Assembly (NCBI RefSeq): GCF_002920535.1
Contig: NZ_PQSS01000014.1
Coordinates: 62,001 to 126,000, forward strand
Length of the DNA: 64,000 bases
Direction of reading: 5' to 3'
Source of the DNA: Streptomyces sp. Ru71
GTDB taxonomy: Bacteria; Actinomycetota; Actinomycetes; Streptomycetales; Streptomycetaceae
The notes under the pieces are model-generated. The model was not told the origin of the DNA, searched no databases, and saw only the letters and a list, made by a program, of their open reading frames with translations. A program made the translations under genes and the position numbers. Numbering within the stretch: the stretch's first letter is position 1; every line of letters starts with the position of its first letter. This document shows positions 19,975-30,746 of the stretch, piece by piece.

Positions 19975-20336
19975 ATGAACGCACGCAGTGCCCTGGGCAG
20001 GTACGGAGAGAGTCTGGCCGCACGACGGCTGGCCGATTCCGGACTGGTGATCCTGGAGCGCAACTGGCGCGCAGGACGGTCCGGAGAGATCGACATCGTG
20101 GCGCGGGAGCGCGACGTCCTGGTCGTCTGCGAGGTCAAGACCCGCAGGGACGGCGCCTTCGAGCATCCGATGGCCGCCGTCACCCCGGACAAGGCCGATC
20201 GGCTGCGGGCCCTGGCCGAGCGATGGATCCAGGCGCACGGCGGGGCCCACCGGGAGGCGTCCGCATCGACGTCGTCGGCGTGGTCCTGCCGCGCCGGGGA
20301 GCGCCGGTCGTCCAGCATGTCCGGGGGGTGGCCTGA
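19975..20336 (+). pseudogene. yraN: YraN/UPF0102 endonuclease-like gene with frameshift
   Basis: The N-terminal part is a good UPF0102 protein: [19 protein letters not shown], then [20 protein letters not shown], with the nuclease-type D...ExK residues. After about residue 92 the family C-terminus ([16 protein letters not shown], then VVQHVRGVA) continues in another frame up to TGA 20334-20336. Adding one C to the CCC run at 20246-20248 restores one frame reading [13 protein letters not shown]. As written, the frame instead runs on into comM without a stop. It may be a real mutation or a sequencing error. Start: ATG 19975 with GGAGGTGG upstream. Confidence 0.82.
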
Positions 20337-20337
20337 C

Positions 20338-21963
20338 ATGGGCTTCGCACGTACGTGTTCCGTGGCCCTGGTCGGTGTCGAGGGCGTCGTCGTGGAGGTC
20401 CAGGCCGACCTCGAACCCGGCGTCGCCGCGTTCACCCTGGTGGGCCTGCCGGACAAGAGCCTGACGGAGAGCCGTGACCGGGTGCGGGCGGCCGTGGTGA
20501 ACTCCGGGGCCGAGTGGCCGCAGAAGAAGCTGACCGTGGGGCTCTCGCCCGCCTCGGTGCCGAAGGCGGGCAGCGGATTCGACCTGGCCGTGGCCTGCGC
20601 GGTGCTGGGCGCCGCCGAGCGGATCGACCCCCGGGTGCTGGCCGACATCGTGATGATCGGCGAGCTGGGGCTGGACGGGCGGGTGCGGCCGGTGCGCGGC
20701 ATCCTGCCCGCCGTCCTCGCCGCCGCCGACGCGGGGTACGAGCAGGTGGTCGTGCCCGAGTGCGCCGCCGCCGAGGCCTCCCTGGTGCCGGGGGTGTCGG
20801 TGCTCGGCGTCCGCAGCCTGCGGCAGCTGATCGCCGTACTGACCGATGAGCCCGTCCCGGACGAGGAGCCCGACGAGCTGGGCCGCCCCGATCCGCTGCT
20901 GGCCGGGCTGCGGGTGCCCGGCACGGGCGCGGCCACCGGCATGCACAGCATGGGCGCCGCACACCAGGACGCCGGGCACGACCTCGCCGACGTCGTCGGC
21001 CAGATCTCCGCGCGCACGGCGGTGGAGGTGGCCGCGGCCGGCGGGCACCACCTGTTCCTGGAGGGGCCGCCCGGTGCGGGCAAGACCATGCTCGCGGAGC
21101 GGCTGCCCGCCGTGCTGCCGCGGCTGACCCGGGAGGAGTCGCTGGAGGTCACGGCCGTGCACTCGGTGGCCGGCCTGCTGCCGCCGGGCAAGCCGCTGAT
21201 CGACGTCCCGCCCTACTGCGCCCCGCACCACTCGGCGACCATGCAGTCCCTCGTCGGCGGCGGCCCGAACATCGCCCGGCCCGGCGCGGTCTCGCTGGCC
21301 CATCGGGGCGTCCTGTTCCTCGACGAGACCCCCGAGTTCAGCGGTCAGGCGCTGGACGCGCTGCGGCAGCCGCTGGAGTCGGGGCACGTCGTGATCGCGC
21401 GCAGTGCCGGCGTGGTGCGCTTCCCGGCGAGGTTCCAGATGGTGCTCGCGGCGAACCCCTGCCCCTGCGGGCGCTTCTCGCTCCGCGACAGCCTGTGCGA
21501 GTGCCCGCCCTCGGCGATCCGCCGCTACCAGGCGAGGATCTCCGGCCCACTGCTCGACCGCGTCGACCTGCGGGTGGAGGTGGACCCGGTGGGCCGGGCC
21601 GAACTGGCGCAGCGCGGCCCCGGAGGGGAGTCGACGGCGACGGTCGCCGCGCGGGTACGGGCGGCCCGGGAGCGGGCGGCCGGCCGGCTGGCGGGCACGC
21701 CCTGGCGCACCAACAGCGAAGTCCCGGGCCGTGAGCTGCGCACCCGCTGGCACGCCGCGCCCGGCGCCATGGACGAGGCCGAACGCAACATGGAGCGCGG
21801 GGTGCTCACGGCCCGCGGACTGGACCGCGTCCTGCGGGTCGCCTGGACCGTCGCCGACCTCGTGGGCCACGACCGGCCCGAGGTCACCGACGTGGCCCTG
21901 GCGCTGCAACTGCGCACGGGCGTCCCACGCGGCGTCCCGATGGCCATCGGAGCGCTGACGTGA
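20338..21963 (+). CDS. comM: Mg-chelatase-like AAA+ ATPase ComM (YifB family)
   Basis: A 541-residue protein of the ComM/YifB family, a helicase that promotes branch migration during recombination of transformed DNA in Gram-negatives. Its role in Streptomyces is not known. The N-terminal Lon-like domain has [17 protein letters not shown]. The AAA+ core has Walker [19 protein letters not shown] and ANPCPCGRF. The C-terminal Mg-chelatase domain has [15 protein letters not shown]. Its normal start is ATG 20338, one base after the original yraN stop. Because of the yraN frameshift, the same frame is open back to 19945. The stop overlaps the dprA start. Confidence 0.9.
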   Translation: MGFARTCSVALVGVEGVVVEVQADLEPGVAAFTLVGLPDKSLTESRDRVRAAVVNSGAEWPQKKLTVGLSPASVPKAGSGFDLAVACAVLGAAERIDPRVLADIVMIGELGLDGRVRPVRGILPAVLAAADAGYEQVVVPECAAAEASLVPGVSVLGVRSLRQLIAVLTDEPVPDEEPDELGRPDPLLAGLRVPGTGAATGMHSMGAAHQDAGHDLADVVGQISARTAVEVAAAGGHHLFLEGPPGAGKTMLAERLPAVLPRLTREESLEVTAVHSVAGLLPPGKPLIDVPPYCAPHHSATMQSLVGGGPNIARPGAVSLAHRGVLFLDETPEFSGQALDALRQPLESGHVVIARSAGVVRFPARFQMVLAANPCPCGRFSLRDSLCECPPSAIRRYQARISGPLLDRVDLRVEVDPVGRAELAQRGPGGESTATVAARVRAARERAAGRLAGTPWRTNSEVPGRELRTRWHAAPGAMDEAERNMERGVLTARGLDRVLRVAWTVADLVGHDRPEVTDVALALQLRTGVPRGVPMAIGALT

Positions 21964-23120
21964 CCGGCGGAGCCGGACCGGCCGGGGAACTGCTCGGCCG
22001 GGTCCTCCTCACCCGGGTCGTCGAGCCCGGGGACGAGGCCGGCGGGCGGTGGGTGCGGGAGTACGGGGTGGCGGAGGTCGTACGGCGGCTGCGGGCCGGC
22101 GGGCCGGCGCTGCCCGGGGTGAGCGCGCAGCGCTGGGCCGGGCTGCTGGCCCGTGCCGGGCGGGCCGAGCCCGAGGCCGACCTGGCCACCGCGCAGGCCG
22201 CCGGCGTGCGGTTCGTGGCGCCCGGCTGCACCGAGTGGCCCGGACAGCTGGACGACCTCGGCGACGCCCGCCCGCTCGGGCTGTGGGTGCGGGGCCGGCC
22301 CAGCCTGCGCATGTGGGCGCTGCGCTCGGTCGCCGTGGTCGGCGCACGCGCCTGCACGGAGTACGGCGCCCACATGGCGGCCACCCTCGCCGCCGGGCTC
22401 GCCGAACGTGGCTGGGTCGTCGTCTCCGGCGGCGCCTACGGCATCGACGGCGCCGCCCACCGCGGGGCCCTCGGCGCGGGCGGTGCCACCGTCGCCGTCC
22501 TGGCCTGCGGGGTGGACCGGCCCTACCCGCGCGGTCACATCGAGCTGATCAACCGGATCGCCGAGCAGGGGCTGGTGGTCGGTGAGCTGCCGCCGGGCGA
22601 CCATCCGACGCCGAGCCGGTTCATCCTGCGCAACCGGGTCATCGCCGCGCTGACCCGGGGCAGCGTGGTCGTGGAGGCCGCCCACCGCAGCGGCTCCCTC
22701 GTCACCGCACGGGCCGCGCAGCGCCTGGGCCGTCACACGATAGGAGTACCCGGCCCCGCCACCAGCGGCCTGTCCGCCGGCGTGCACGAGCTGCTGCGCG
22801 GCGGCGCCACCCTGGTCACCGACGCCGCGGAGGTCGTCGAACTGGTGGGTGACATCGGGGAGCTGGCACCGGAGCGGCGCGGCCCCGTCCTCCCGCGCGA
22901 CCTGCTGGCCGCGGGCACCCGCCGGGTTCTGGCCGCGCTGCCCGGCGGGCGCACCGCCTCCCCGTCCGAGATCGCGTGCGGCGCGCAGACCACCCGGGAC
23001 GACGCCATCGCGAGACTGTACGAACTCAGGGCACTTGGTTACGTCGAACGACACGGCGACGACTGGAAGTTGACACGCCAGGCCGTGCTGTCCGCCAGAG
23101 GGGGTCGCGGGACCGGCTGA
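21960..23120 (+). CDS. dprA: DNA-processing protein DprA
   Basis: A 386-residue single-strand DNA-binding protein that loads RecA in transforming bacteria. The Rossmann-like core shows [45 protein letters not shown] and [14 protein letters not shown]-terminal winged-helix region follows ([30 protein letters not shown]). The GTG overlaps the comM stop. Streptomyces are not known to be naturally transformable, so its role may be in recombination in general. Confidence 0.93.
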   Translation: MTGGAGPAGELLGRVLLTRVVEPGDEAGGRWVREYGVAEVVRRLRAGGPALPGVSAQRWAGLLARAGRAEPEADLATAQAAGVRFVAPGCTEWPGQLDDLGDARPLGLWVRGRPSLRMWALRSVAVVGARACTEYGAHMAATLAAGLAERGWVVVSGGAYGIDGAAHRGALGAGGATVAVLACGVDRPYPRGHIELINRIAEQGLVVGELPPGDHPTPSRFILRNRVIAALTRGSVVVEAAHRSGSLVTARAAQRLGRHTIGVPGPATSGLSAGVHELLRGGATLVTDAAEVVELVGDIGELAPERRGPVLPRDLLAAGTRRVLAALPGGRTASPSEIACGAQTTRDDAIARLYELRALGYVERHGDDWKLTRQAVLSARGGRGTG

Positions 23121-23285
23121 CGGGGTGCGTTCGGCCGTCCGGGGGAAGCGTGAAGCCCGGGGAAACAGCGGCGAGTTGGCGCCTGGCGGAGAGTGGGCGC
23201 GGCGAGCGCCGCACTCCGCCGGGGCGTCCAGCGGAACGTATCTGCGGATCCTCCGGGACGCTTTCTTCGCGCACCGCGATCCCTC

Positions 23286-23302
23286 AGTCACGCTACGCTC
23301 AC
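23286..23302 (+). promoter_or_regulatory. Possible BldD-like site overlapping a whiG -10
   Basis: AGTCA (23286-23290) and TCAC (23299-23302) resemble the inverted half-sites AGTGA/TCAC bound by BldD. TACGCT at 23294-23299 could be a -10 hexamer. BldD is known to repress whiG in S. coelicolor. The left half-site differs from consensus at one base and the spacing was not tested. Confidence 0.35.
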
Positions 23303-23366
23303 GAGGATCGGCGACGACATCCCTACCTTCACCCGTACGGCACTGCAGAACGGCACAAGGCGACGA

Positions 23367-24209
23367 ATGCCCCAGCACACTTCCGGGTCCGACCGGGCGG
23401 CGATCCCCTCAGCCGCCCGTGACGGTGGCAGCGTGCGGCCGCCCGCTCCCTCGACGCTCGACGAGCTGTGGCGGTCGTACAAGGCGACGGGAGACGAACG
23501 GCTGCGGGAGCAGCTGATCCTGCACTACTCGCCCCTGGTGAAGTACGTGGCGGGCCGGGTGAGCGTGGGCCTGCCGCCCAATGTGGAGCAGGCCGACTTC
23601 GTCTCCTCCGGGGTGTTCGGGCTGATCGACGCGATCGAGAAGTTCGACATCGACCGGGAGATCAAGTTCGAGACGTACGCGATCACCCGGATCCGCGGGG
23701 CCATGATCGACGAGCTGCGGGCGCTGGACTGGATCCCGCGCTCGGTGCGGCAGAAGGCGCGCAACGTCGAGCGCGCCTACGCCACCCTGGAGGCCCGGCT
23801 GCGGCGCACCCCGAGCGAGCAGGAGGTCGCCGCCGAGCTGGACATCCCGGTGGACGAACTGCACGCGGTGTTCAGCCAGTTGTCGCTGGCCAACGTCGTC
23901 GCCCTGGAGGAGCTGCTGCACGTCGGCGGTGAGAGCGGGGACCGGCTGAGCCTGATGGACACGCTGGAGGACACCGCCGCCGACAACCCGGTGGAGGTCG
24001 CGGAGGACCGGGAGCTGCGCCGGTTCCTCGCGCGGGCGATCAACACGCTGCCCGAGCGGGAGAAGACCGTCGTCACGCTGTACTACTACGAGGGCCTGAC
24101 GCTGGCGGAGATCGGCAACGTGCTCGGGGTGACGGAGAGCAGGGTCAGCCAGATCCACACCAAGTCGGTGCTCCAGCTGCGCGCCAAGCTCGCGAGCTTC
24201 GGACGCTGA
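23367..24209 (+). CDS. whiG: Sporulation sigma factor WhiG
   Basis: A 280-residue FliA-type sigma factor that starts the aerial-hypha-to-spore programme. Region 2 contains [20 protein letters not shown] and [18 protein letters not shown]. Region 3 contains [20 protein letters not shown]. Region 4 contains [19 protein letters not shown]. In Streptomyces it is held inactive by the anti-sigma RsiG with c-di-GMP and controls whiH and whiI. ATG 23367 gives the length I know for the family; no strong ribosome site precedes it. A BldD-like site lies upstream. Confidence 0.95.
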   Translation: MPQHTSGSDRAAIPSAARDGGSVRPPAPSTLDELWRSYKATGDERLREQLILHYSPLVKYVAGRVSVGLPPNVEQADFVSSGVFGLIDAIEKFDIDREIKFETYAITRIRGAMIDELRALDWIPRSVRQKARNVERAYATLEARLRRTPSEQEVAAELDIPVDELHAVFSQLSLANVVALEELLHVGGESGDRLSLMDTLEDTAADNPVEVAEDRELRRFLARAINTLPEREKTVVTLYYYEGLTLAEIGNVLGVTESRVSQIHTKSVLQLRAKLASFGR

Positions 24210-24268
24210 CGGGGCGGTGACCGGTGAGTGACTCCCCTCCGGGGTGGCGCGTCCGTAGAGTGGTTGAC

Positions 24269-24850
24269 GTGCCAAGGATTCGAGCGGCCTCCGTGGCCGA
24301 GCACCGGTCGATGCAGCGCGCCGCCCTGCTGGACGCGGCGCGTTCCCTGCTGTCCGAGGGCGGCACCGAAGCGCTGACGTTCCCGGCCCTGGCCGAGCGG
24401 ACGGGGCTCGCGCGGTCGTCCGTGTACGAGTACTTCCGCTCGCGGGCGGCGGTGGTCGAGGAGCTGTGCGCGGTCGACTTCCCCGTCTGGGCGGCGGAGG
24501 TGGCGGCCGCCATGGAGCAGGCGGCCACGCCCGAGGGCAAGATCGAGGCGTATCTGCGCAAGCAGCTGGAGCTGGTGGGAGACCGGCGCCACCGGGCCGT
24601 CGTCGCCATCTCCGCCAGTGAGCTGGACGCCGGGGCGCGGGAGAAGATCCGGGCGGCGCACGGCGGGCTGGTCGCGATGATCGTCGAGGCGCTGGAGGCC
24701 CTGGGACACGGGGAGGCCCGGCTGGCGGCGATGCTGGTGCAGGGGGTCGTGGACGCGGCGGTGCGGCGGCTTGAGCTCGGTGCGGCGGAGGAACCCGCGG
24801 TGATCGCGGAGGCGGCCGTGGCGATGGTGCTCCGGGGCGTGCGGGGCTGA
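24269..24850 (+). CDS. TetR family transcriptional regulator
   Basis: A 193-residue DNA-binding repressor-type protein. The N-terminal helix-turn-helix reads LTFPALAERTGLARSSVYEY, followed by FRSRAAVVEELC. The C-terminal ligand domain is Ala-rich and unrecognised, so the ligand is unknown. GTG 24269 was chosen because the domain begins soon after; an in-frame GTG at 24224 would add 15 residues. The gene is co-directional with whiG and convergent with the M23 peptidase gene. A TAGAGT at about 24256 could be a -10 for a near-leaderless message. Confidence 0.8.
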   Translation: MPRIRAASVAEHRSMQRAALLDAARSLLSEGGTEALTFPALAERTGLARSSVYEYFRSRAAVVEELCAVDFPVWAAEVAAAMEQAATPEGKIEAYLRKQLELVGDRRHRAVVAISASELDAGAREKIRAAHGGLVAMIVEALEALGHGEARLAAMLVQGVVDAAVRRLELGAAEEPAVIAEAAVAMVLRGVRG

Positions 24851-24856
24851 CCTCCG

Positions 24857-25483
24857 CTACGAGGGCAGCGGCACCCCCAGCACCGGCAGCAGCCGAGACG
24901 AGCCTCCATTGCGCAGGCGGGGCGGGAGCAGCAGCAGCGGGTTCAGATAGGTACCGGCTCCGCGCAGGCCCCAGTGGACGCAGGTGAGCGTGCAGTGGGA
25001 CCCCGTCGGCTCCACCGTGGCGATCACCGCCCCCGCCGGCACCTCGTCGCCCCTCTTCACCGACGGGCGGACGGGCTCGTACGTCGTGCGCAGCGGTGGC
25101 GTCCCGGTCCCCGCCAGTTCCACCGACACCACGCCCTTGTCGGCCACCCGTCCCGCGAACGACACCCGGCCGGCCGCCACGGTCCGCACGGGAGCGCCCG
25201 GCCCGGCCGCCAGGTCGACTCCGCGGTGTCCCGGGCCGTAGGGCGACGCCGGCGGCGACCAGCCCCGCAGGATGCGGGGCCGTACGCCGACCGGCCAGGT
25301 CGTCGCCACGGCCGGCACCCGCGTCTGCGGTCCCCGCGGCCCCGGCGACGGGCCACGAGCCCACTGAGCCCCCTGCGCCCACGCCAGCGGTGCCAGGGCG
25401 GCCACCACCAGCCCCACCAGCACCGCCCACATCACCCGTGCGTATCGCTGTGTCCCCAGCTGTGTCCCCAGTTGTGTCCCCAT
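24857..25483 (-). CDS. M23 (LytM-type) peptidase-domain protein
   Basis: A 208-residue exported protein. A hydrophobic segment ending in PLAWAQG (about 18-37) is a likely signal peptide or anchor. The M23 domain shows GHRGVDLAAGPGAPVRTVAA, VSVELAGTGTPPLRTTYEPV, GAVIATVEPTGSHC and CVHWGLR. The final HxH-like HWG resembles the M23 zinc site, but the first His/Asp pair (HRGVDLA) should be checked for activity. It is expected to cut or bind peptidoglycan. The first residues MGTQLGTQLGTQ come from a 12-bp tandem DNA repeat. Confidence 0.8.
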   Translation of the reverse strand: MGTQLGTQLGTQRYARVMWAVLVGLVVAALAPLAWAQGAQWARGPSPGPRGPQTRVPAVATTWPVGVRPRILRGWSPPASPYGPGHRGVDLAAGPGAPVRTVAAGRVSFAGRVADKGVVSVELAGTGTPPLRTTYEPVRPSVKRGDEVPAGAVIATVEPTGSHCTLTCVHWGLRGAGTYLNPLLLLPPRLRNGGSSRLLPVLGVPLPS

Positions 25484-25484
25484 G
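25449..25484. repeat. 12-bp tandem repeat, three copies
   Basis: TGTGTCCCCAG-type units start at 25449, 25461 and 25473. On the reverse strand they encode QLGT repeats at the very start of the M23 peptidase gene. The region also sits upstream of rpsB. Copy-number change would alter the N-terminus by four residues per unit. Confidence 0.75.
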
Positions 25485-25756
25485 GGTGAGACGGTCCCGC
25501 ACTACCGCCGATCCGTCCGGAGGCTGTGGACAACTCCCCGGTTGTGGACAGCGGCGTCACCCGCTGCCTCCCCGGTCCCGTACACTTCTTCTGGCGATCC
25601 GGGTCACCGGGTCGACTTCGCACGCCCCGGTACGGCCACCGGCAACGGTCCGTATCAGCGCCCCTCGGTCCTTCGTGGCACGGCGCACCCAGGGCGTCAG
25701 GCGCGACCGCCGTCCGGCGGACGCGGCACAACCGAGAAACTCAAGGAGATACGGCC

Positions 25757-26632
25757 ATGGCCGTCGTCACGATGCGGGAGCTGCTGGAGAGCGGCGTCCA
25801 CTTCGGTCACCAGACCCGTCGCTGGAACCCGAAGATGAAGCGCTTCATCTTCACCGAGCGCAACGGCATCTACATCATCGACCTGCTCCAGTCGCTGTCG
25901 TACATCGACCGCGCCTACGAGTTCGTCAAGGAGACCGTCGCCCACGGCGGCACGGTCATGTTCGTCGGCACGAAGAAGCAGGCGCAGGAGGCCATCGCCG
26001 AGCAGGCCACCCGCGTCGGCATGCCCTACGTCAACCAGCGCTGGCTGGGCGGCATGCTCACCAACTTCTCGACCGTCTACAAGCGCCTGCAGCGCCTGAA
26101 GGAGCTGGAGCAGATCGACTTCGAGGACGTCGCGTCCTCCGGTCTGACCAAGAAGGAGCTCCTGGTCCTCTCCCGCGAGAAGGCCAAGCTGGAGAAGACC
26201 CTCGGCGGTATCCGCGAGATGCAGAAGGTGCCCAGCGCCGTCTGGATCGTGGACACCAAGAAGGAGCACATCGCCGTTGGTGAGGCCCGGAAGCTGAACA
26301 TTCCGGTCGTCGCGATCCTCGACACCAACTGCGACCCCGACGAGGTCGACTACAAGATCCCGGGCAACGACGACGCGATCCGCTCCGTCACCCTGCTCAC
26401 CCGCGTGATCGCCGACGCCGTGGCCGAGGGCCTCATCGCCCGCTCCGGCGGTGGCGAGGGCAAGGGCGAGAAGGCCGAGGGCGAGCCGCTCGCCGAGTGG
26501 GAGCGCGACCTGCTTGAGGGTGAGAAGAAGGCCGACGAGGCTGCTCCGGCCGCCGAGGCCCCCGCCGCCGAGGCCCCCGCCGAGGCCGCGCCGGCCGAGG
26601 GCGAGAAGGCCGCCGAGGGCGAGCAGGCCTGA
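25757..26632 (+). CDS. rpsB: 30S ribosomal protein S2
   Basis: A 291-residue small-subunit protein. [20 protein letters not shown] and [13 protein letters not shown] are diagnostic, as are [13 protein letters not shown] and [12 protein letters not shown]. The last ~45 residues are an Ala/Glu-rich low-complexity tail, usual in actinomycetes. ATG 25757 has AAGGAG upstream. It begins the rpsB-tsf-pyrH-frr-cdsA group. Confidence 0.97.
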   Translation: MAVVTMRELLESGVHFGHQTRRWNPKMKRFIFTERNGIYIIDLLQSLSYIDRAYEFVKETVAHGGTVMFVGTKKQAQEAIAEQATRVGMPYVNQRWLGGMLTNFSTVYKRLQRLKELEQIDFEDVASSGLTKKELLVLSREKAKLEKTLGGIREMQKVPSAVWIVDTKKEHIAVGEARKLNIPVVAILDTNCDPDEVDYKIPGNDDAIRSVTLLTRVIADAVAEGLIARSGGGEGKGEKAEGEPLAEWERDLLEGEKKADEAAPAAEAPAAEAPAEAAPAEGEKAAEGEQA

Positions 26633-26650
26633 CCGTCAGCGTCAGCGTTG

Positions 26651-26687
26651 ACGGCGGGGGCAGTGACATGGAGTCCGCCCCCGCCGT
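26651..26687 (+). terminator. Stem-loop between rpsB and tsf
   Basis: An 11-bp perfect inverted repeat (26651-26661 and 26677-26687) with a 15-base loop lies 19 bases after rpsB. ACATGGAGTCCGC is repeated at 26666-26678 and 26726-26738, once in the loop side and once before tsf. It could be a partial terminator setting the S2 to EF-Ts ratio, as the rpsB-tsf gap does in E. coli. Confidence 0.6.
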
Positions 26688-26787
26688 TCACCCGTAGGTC
26701 AGCGGCAGGACAGCGGCCTCCGACCACATGGAGTCCGCACCCCGCAGATCTTCGATCCTCCAGACTTCGAGAAAGATTCACAGACTC

Positions 26788-27624
26788 ATGGCGAACTACA
26801 CCGCCGCCGACGTCAAGAAGCTCCGCGAGCTCACGGGCGCCGGCATGATGGACTGCAAGAAGGCGCTGGACGAGGCCGAGGGCAACGTCGAGAAGGCCGT
26901 CGAGGCGCTCCGCATCAAGGGCCAGAAGGGCGTCGCCAAGCGCGAGGGCCGCTCCGCCGAGAACGGCGCCGTGGTCTCGATCATCGCCGACGACAACTCC
27001 TCCGGTGTCCTGGTCGAGCTGAAGTGCGAGACGGACTTCGTCGCCAAGGGTGACAAGTTCCAGGCCGTCGCCAACACGATCGCCGAGCACGTCGCCAAGA
27101 CCTCCCCGGCCGACATCGAGGCCCTGCTCGCCTCCGAGATCGAGCCCGGCAAGACCGTCCAGGCGTTCGTGGACGAGGCCAACGCCAACCTCGGCGAGAA
27201 GATCGTCCTGGACCGCTTCGCGCAGTTCGCCGACGGCTTCGTGCTCGCCTACATGCACCGCACGATGCCCGACCTGCCCCCGCAGATCGGTGTCCTCGTC
27301 GAGCTGGACAAGCCGAACGCCGAGGTCGCCAAGGGCATCGCGCAGCACATCGCCGCGTTCGCCCCGAAGTACCTCTCCAAGGACGAGGTCCCGGCCGACG
27401 TCGTCGAGTCCGAGCGCCGCATCGCCGAGGAGACCACCCGCGCCGAGGGCAAGCCCGAGGCCGCGATCGCCAAGATCGTCGAGGGTCGCCTCAACGGCTT
27501 CTTCAAGGACGCCACGCTCCTCGGCCAGCCCTACGCGCTGGACAACAAGAAGAGCGTCGAGAAGGTCCTGCAGGAGGCCGGTGTCACCCTGAAGCGCTTC
27601 GCGCGTATCAAGGTCGGCATCTGA
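26788..27624 (+). CDS. tsf: Elongation factor Ts
   Basis: A 278-residue guanine-nucleotide exchange factor for EF-Tu. The UBA-like N-terminus reads MANYTAADVKKLRELTGAGM, then MDCKKALDEAEGNVEKAVEA. The core contains CETDFVAKGDKF and the conserved HIAAFAPKYL. ATG 26788 was preferred over an in-frame upstream codon at 26728 because the family starts there. A 7-bp inverted repeat TCGACCC/GGGTCGA at 27645-27663 follows the stop and could be a weak terminator. Confidence 0.96.
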   Translation: MANYTAADVKKLRELTGAGMMDCKKALDEAEGNVEKAVEALRIKGQKGVAKREGRSAENGAVVSIIADDNSSGVLVELKCETDFVAKGDKFQAVANTIAEHVAKTSPADIEALLASEIEPGKTVQAFVDEANANLGEKIVLDRFAQFADGFVLAYMHRTMPDLPPQIGVLVELDKPNAEVAKGIAQHIAAFAPKYLSKDEVPADVVESERRIAEETTRAEGKPEAAIAKIVEGRLNGFFKDATLLGQPYALDNKKSVEKVLQEAGVTLKRFARIKVGI

Positions 27625-27760
27625 GTCCGTACGGCGATCGACGCTCGACCCCGATAGGGTCGACATCAGTCGTCCCTGTCGTCCGCGCACGGCGTGGCCC
27701 ACGCGCGCGTGGCGGACGGCAGCAGATCTGACGAGGAGGCCATTGCCGCATGGGATGTGA

Positions 27761-28652
<892 letters not shown>

Positions 28653-28766
28653 ATGGACAATGTCCTACCGGTCGGGAACCGTGCAGGAAGAAGACGCGAC
28701 GCAGCCGGCCGCCGACCGCAGCCAAGGAACCGCAGCCGGGCCTACTCAGACACGCAGGAGCAAGTG

Positions 28767-29324
28767 GTGATCGAAGAGACCCTCCTCGAAGCCGAGGAGA
28801 AGATGGAGAAGGCCGTCGTGGTCGCCAAGGAGGACTTCGCCGCGATCCGCACCGGCCGTGCGCACCCGGCGATGTTCAACAAGATCGTGGCCGACTACTA
28901 CGGTGCGCCGACGCCGATCAACCAGCTGGCCTCGTTCTCCGTGCCGGAGCCGCGCATGGCCGTCGTGACCCCGTTCGACAAGAGCGCGCTGCGCAACATC
29001 GAGCAGGCGATCCGCGACTCCGACCTGGGCGTCAACCCGAGCAACGACGGCAACATCATCCGTGTGGTGTTCCCCGAGCTCACCGAGGAGCGCCGCCGCG
29101 AGTACATCAAGGTGGCCCGCGGCAAGGGCGAGGACGCCAAGATCTCCATCCGCTCCGTGCGCCGCAAGGCCAAGGACGCCCTCGACAAGCTGATCAAGGA
29201 CGGCGAGGTCGGCGAGGACGAGGGCCGCCGTGCGGAGAAGGAGCTCGACGACACCACCGCGAAGTACGTCGCCCAGGTGGACGAGCTCCTCAAGCACAAG
29301 GAAGCGGAGCTGCTTGAGGTCTGA
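28767..29324 (+). CDS. frr: Ribosome recycling factor
   Basis: A 185-residue factor that splits post-termination ribosomes with EF-G. It starts [20 protein letters not shown] and has [14 protein letters not shown], and [23 protein letters not shown] 28767 is preceded by CAGGAG with six bases spacing; an in-frame GTG lies one codon upstream. The stop overlaps the cdsA start (TGATG). Confidence 0.96.
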   Translation: MIEETLLEAEEKMEKAVVVAKEDFAAIRTGRAHPAMFNKIVADYYGAPTPINQLASFSVPEPRMAVVTPFDKSALRNIEQAIRDSDLGVNPSNDGNIIRVVFPELTEERRREYIKVARGKGEDAKISIRSVRRKAKDALDKLIKDGEVGEDEGRRAEKELDDTTAKYVAQVDELLKHKEAELLEV

Positions 29325-30583
29325 TGAACGACTCTTCCTGGGGAGCGCCGCCGCACGCCGGCCAGGCCGGGTACTGGGGCCCCGCAGACCAGGGGCCCGT
29401 GCCTGGCGCCGGCCCGGCGGGTCCCGCGTACGATGCGCAGGAAGCGCAGCAGACTCGCCCCATGCCCATCGTGCCCGACGGACCCGCACACGGCGGAGAC
29501 CAGGATGACGACCGGGGGGCCGCTCGGCTGAGCGGCCCCTTGTTCCGCGACGAGAACGTCCGCGGCGGCGTCCACGACGGTGCCGTCCACGGCGGTGCCG
29601 TCCAGGGCGCCGGCGTTCACGACGGCGGCGCCCTGGACGCCGGCGTTCACGACGGCGGCGTCCGCCCGCAGAACGTCCGCCAGGACCAGGTCCGTACCCA
29701 CACCTCCCGCGACCAGAATCCGGAGCCCATGCCCGACGCCCCGCAGCCGGCGCCCGCCCCGCAGAAGAAGAGCGCGGGCCGCGACCTGAGCGCCGCCATA
29801 GGGGTCGGGGTCGGGCTCGGCGCGGTCATCATCGCCTCGCTGTTCATCGTCAAGGCCGTGTTCGTCGGCGTGATCGCCGTCGCCGTCGTCGTCGGCCTGT
29901 GGGAGCTGACCAGCCGGCTGCAGGAGCGCAAGGAGATCCGTGCGCCCCTGGTGCCGCTCGCGGTCGGCGGGGCCGCGATGGTCGTCGCCGGGTATGTGCG
30001 CGGTGCGGAGGGCGCGTGGGTCGCCATGGCGCTCACGGCGCTCGCGGTGCTGGTCTGGCGGATGACCGAGCCGCCGGAGGGCTACCTCAAGGACGTCACG
30101 GCGGGCGTCTTCGCGGCGTTCTACGTGCCGTTCCTGGCGACGTTCGTCGCGATGATGCTCACCGCCGACGACGGCCCCTGGCGGGTGCTGACGTTCCTCC
30201 TGCTCACGGTCGTCAGCGACACCGGCGCGTACGCCGTCGGCTGGCGCTTCGGCAAGCACAAGCTGGCTCCGCGCATCAGCCCCGGCAAGACGCGGGAGGG
30301 CCTGTTCGGCGCGGTCGCGTTCGCGATGGTCGCCGGCGCGCTGTGCACGCAGTTCCTGATCGACGACGGTGCCTGGTGGCAGGGCCTGCTGCTGGGCCTC
30401 GCGGTGGCGGCCAGCGCGACGCTGGGCGACCTCGGCGAGTCGATGATCAAGCGGGACCTGGGCATCAAGGACATGGGCACCCTGCTCCCCGGGCACGGCG
30501 GCATCATGGACCGCCTGGACTCGCTCCTGCCGACGGCGCCGGTGGTGTGGCTGCTGCTGGTGCTGTTCGTCGGCGCCGGCTGA
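29324..30583 (+). CDS. cdsA: Phosphatidate cytidylyltransferase
   Basis: A 419-residue membrane enzyme that makes CDP-diacylglycerol from phosphatidic acid and CTP. Residues ~1-150 are a hydrophilic Gly/Pro/His-rich extension, including repeated VHDGG and AVHGG motifs. About seven or eight membrane spans follow. The signature is STLGDLGES-like SATLGDLGESMIKRDLGIKD, then LLPGHGGIMDRLDSL. The ATG overlaps the frr stop. A strong terminator ends the group. Confidence 0.93.
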   Translation: MNDSSWGAPPHAGQAGYWGPADQGPVPGAGPAGPAYDAQEAQQTRPMPIVPDGPAHGGDQDDDRGAARLSGPLFRDENVRGGVHDGAVHGGAVQGAGVHDGGALDAGVHDGGVRPQNVRQDQVRTHTSRDQNPEPMPDAPQPAPAPQKKSAGRDLSAAIGVGVGLGAVIIASLFIVKAVFVGVIAVAVVVGLWELTSRLQERKEIRAPLVPLAVGGAAMVVAGYVRGAEGAWVAMALTALAVLVWRMTEPPEGYLKDVTAGVFAAFYVPFLATFVAMMLTADDGPWRVLTFLLLTVVSDTGAYAVGWRFGKHKLAPRISPGKTREGLFGAVAFAMVAGALCTQFLIDDGAWWQGLLLGLAVAASATLGDLGESMIKRDLGIKDMGTLLPGHGGIMDRLDSLLPTAPVVWLLLVLFVGAG

Positions 30584-30597
30584 TCTGACACGGCTGT

Positions 30598-30634
30598 CGA
30601 GCCCCCGTCCTCCCTCCCGGAGGACGGGGGCTCG
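30598..30634 (+). terminator. Terminator after cdsA
   Basis: A perfect 16-bp inverted repeat (30598-30613 and 30619-30634) with a five-base loop begins 15 bases after the cdsA stop. It ends the rpsB-cdsA transcription group. Confidence 0.88.
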
Positions 30635-30746
30635 TCGCGTAGGGCCTGGCCCGCGGGATGGCTGGCCCCACGGCGAACACAGTGGGACGATTCTGACGAA
30701 AAGACCCATCAGCTCCGAACCGGCTCGCCCTGGAAAGGGGGCCACC

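Noticed and set aside
25449..25484. Possible CRISPR-like short repeats near rpsB
   Set aside because: The repeats are directly joined 12-bp units without spacers, so they are a simple tandem repeat.
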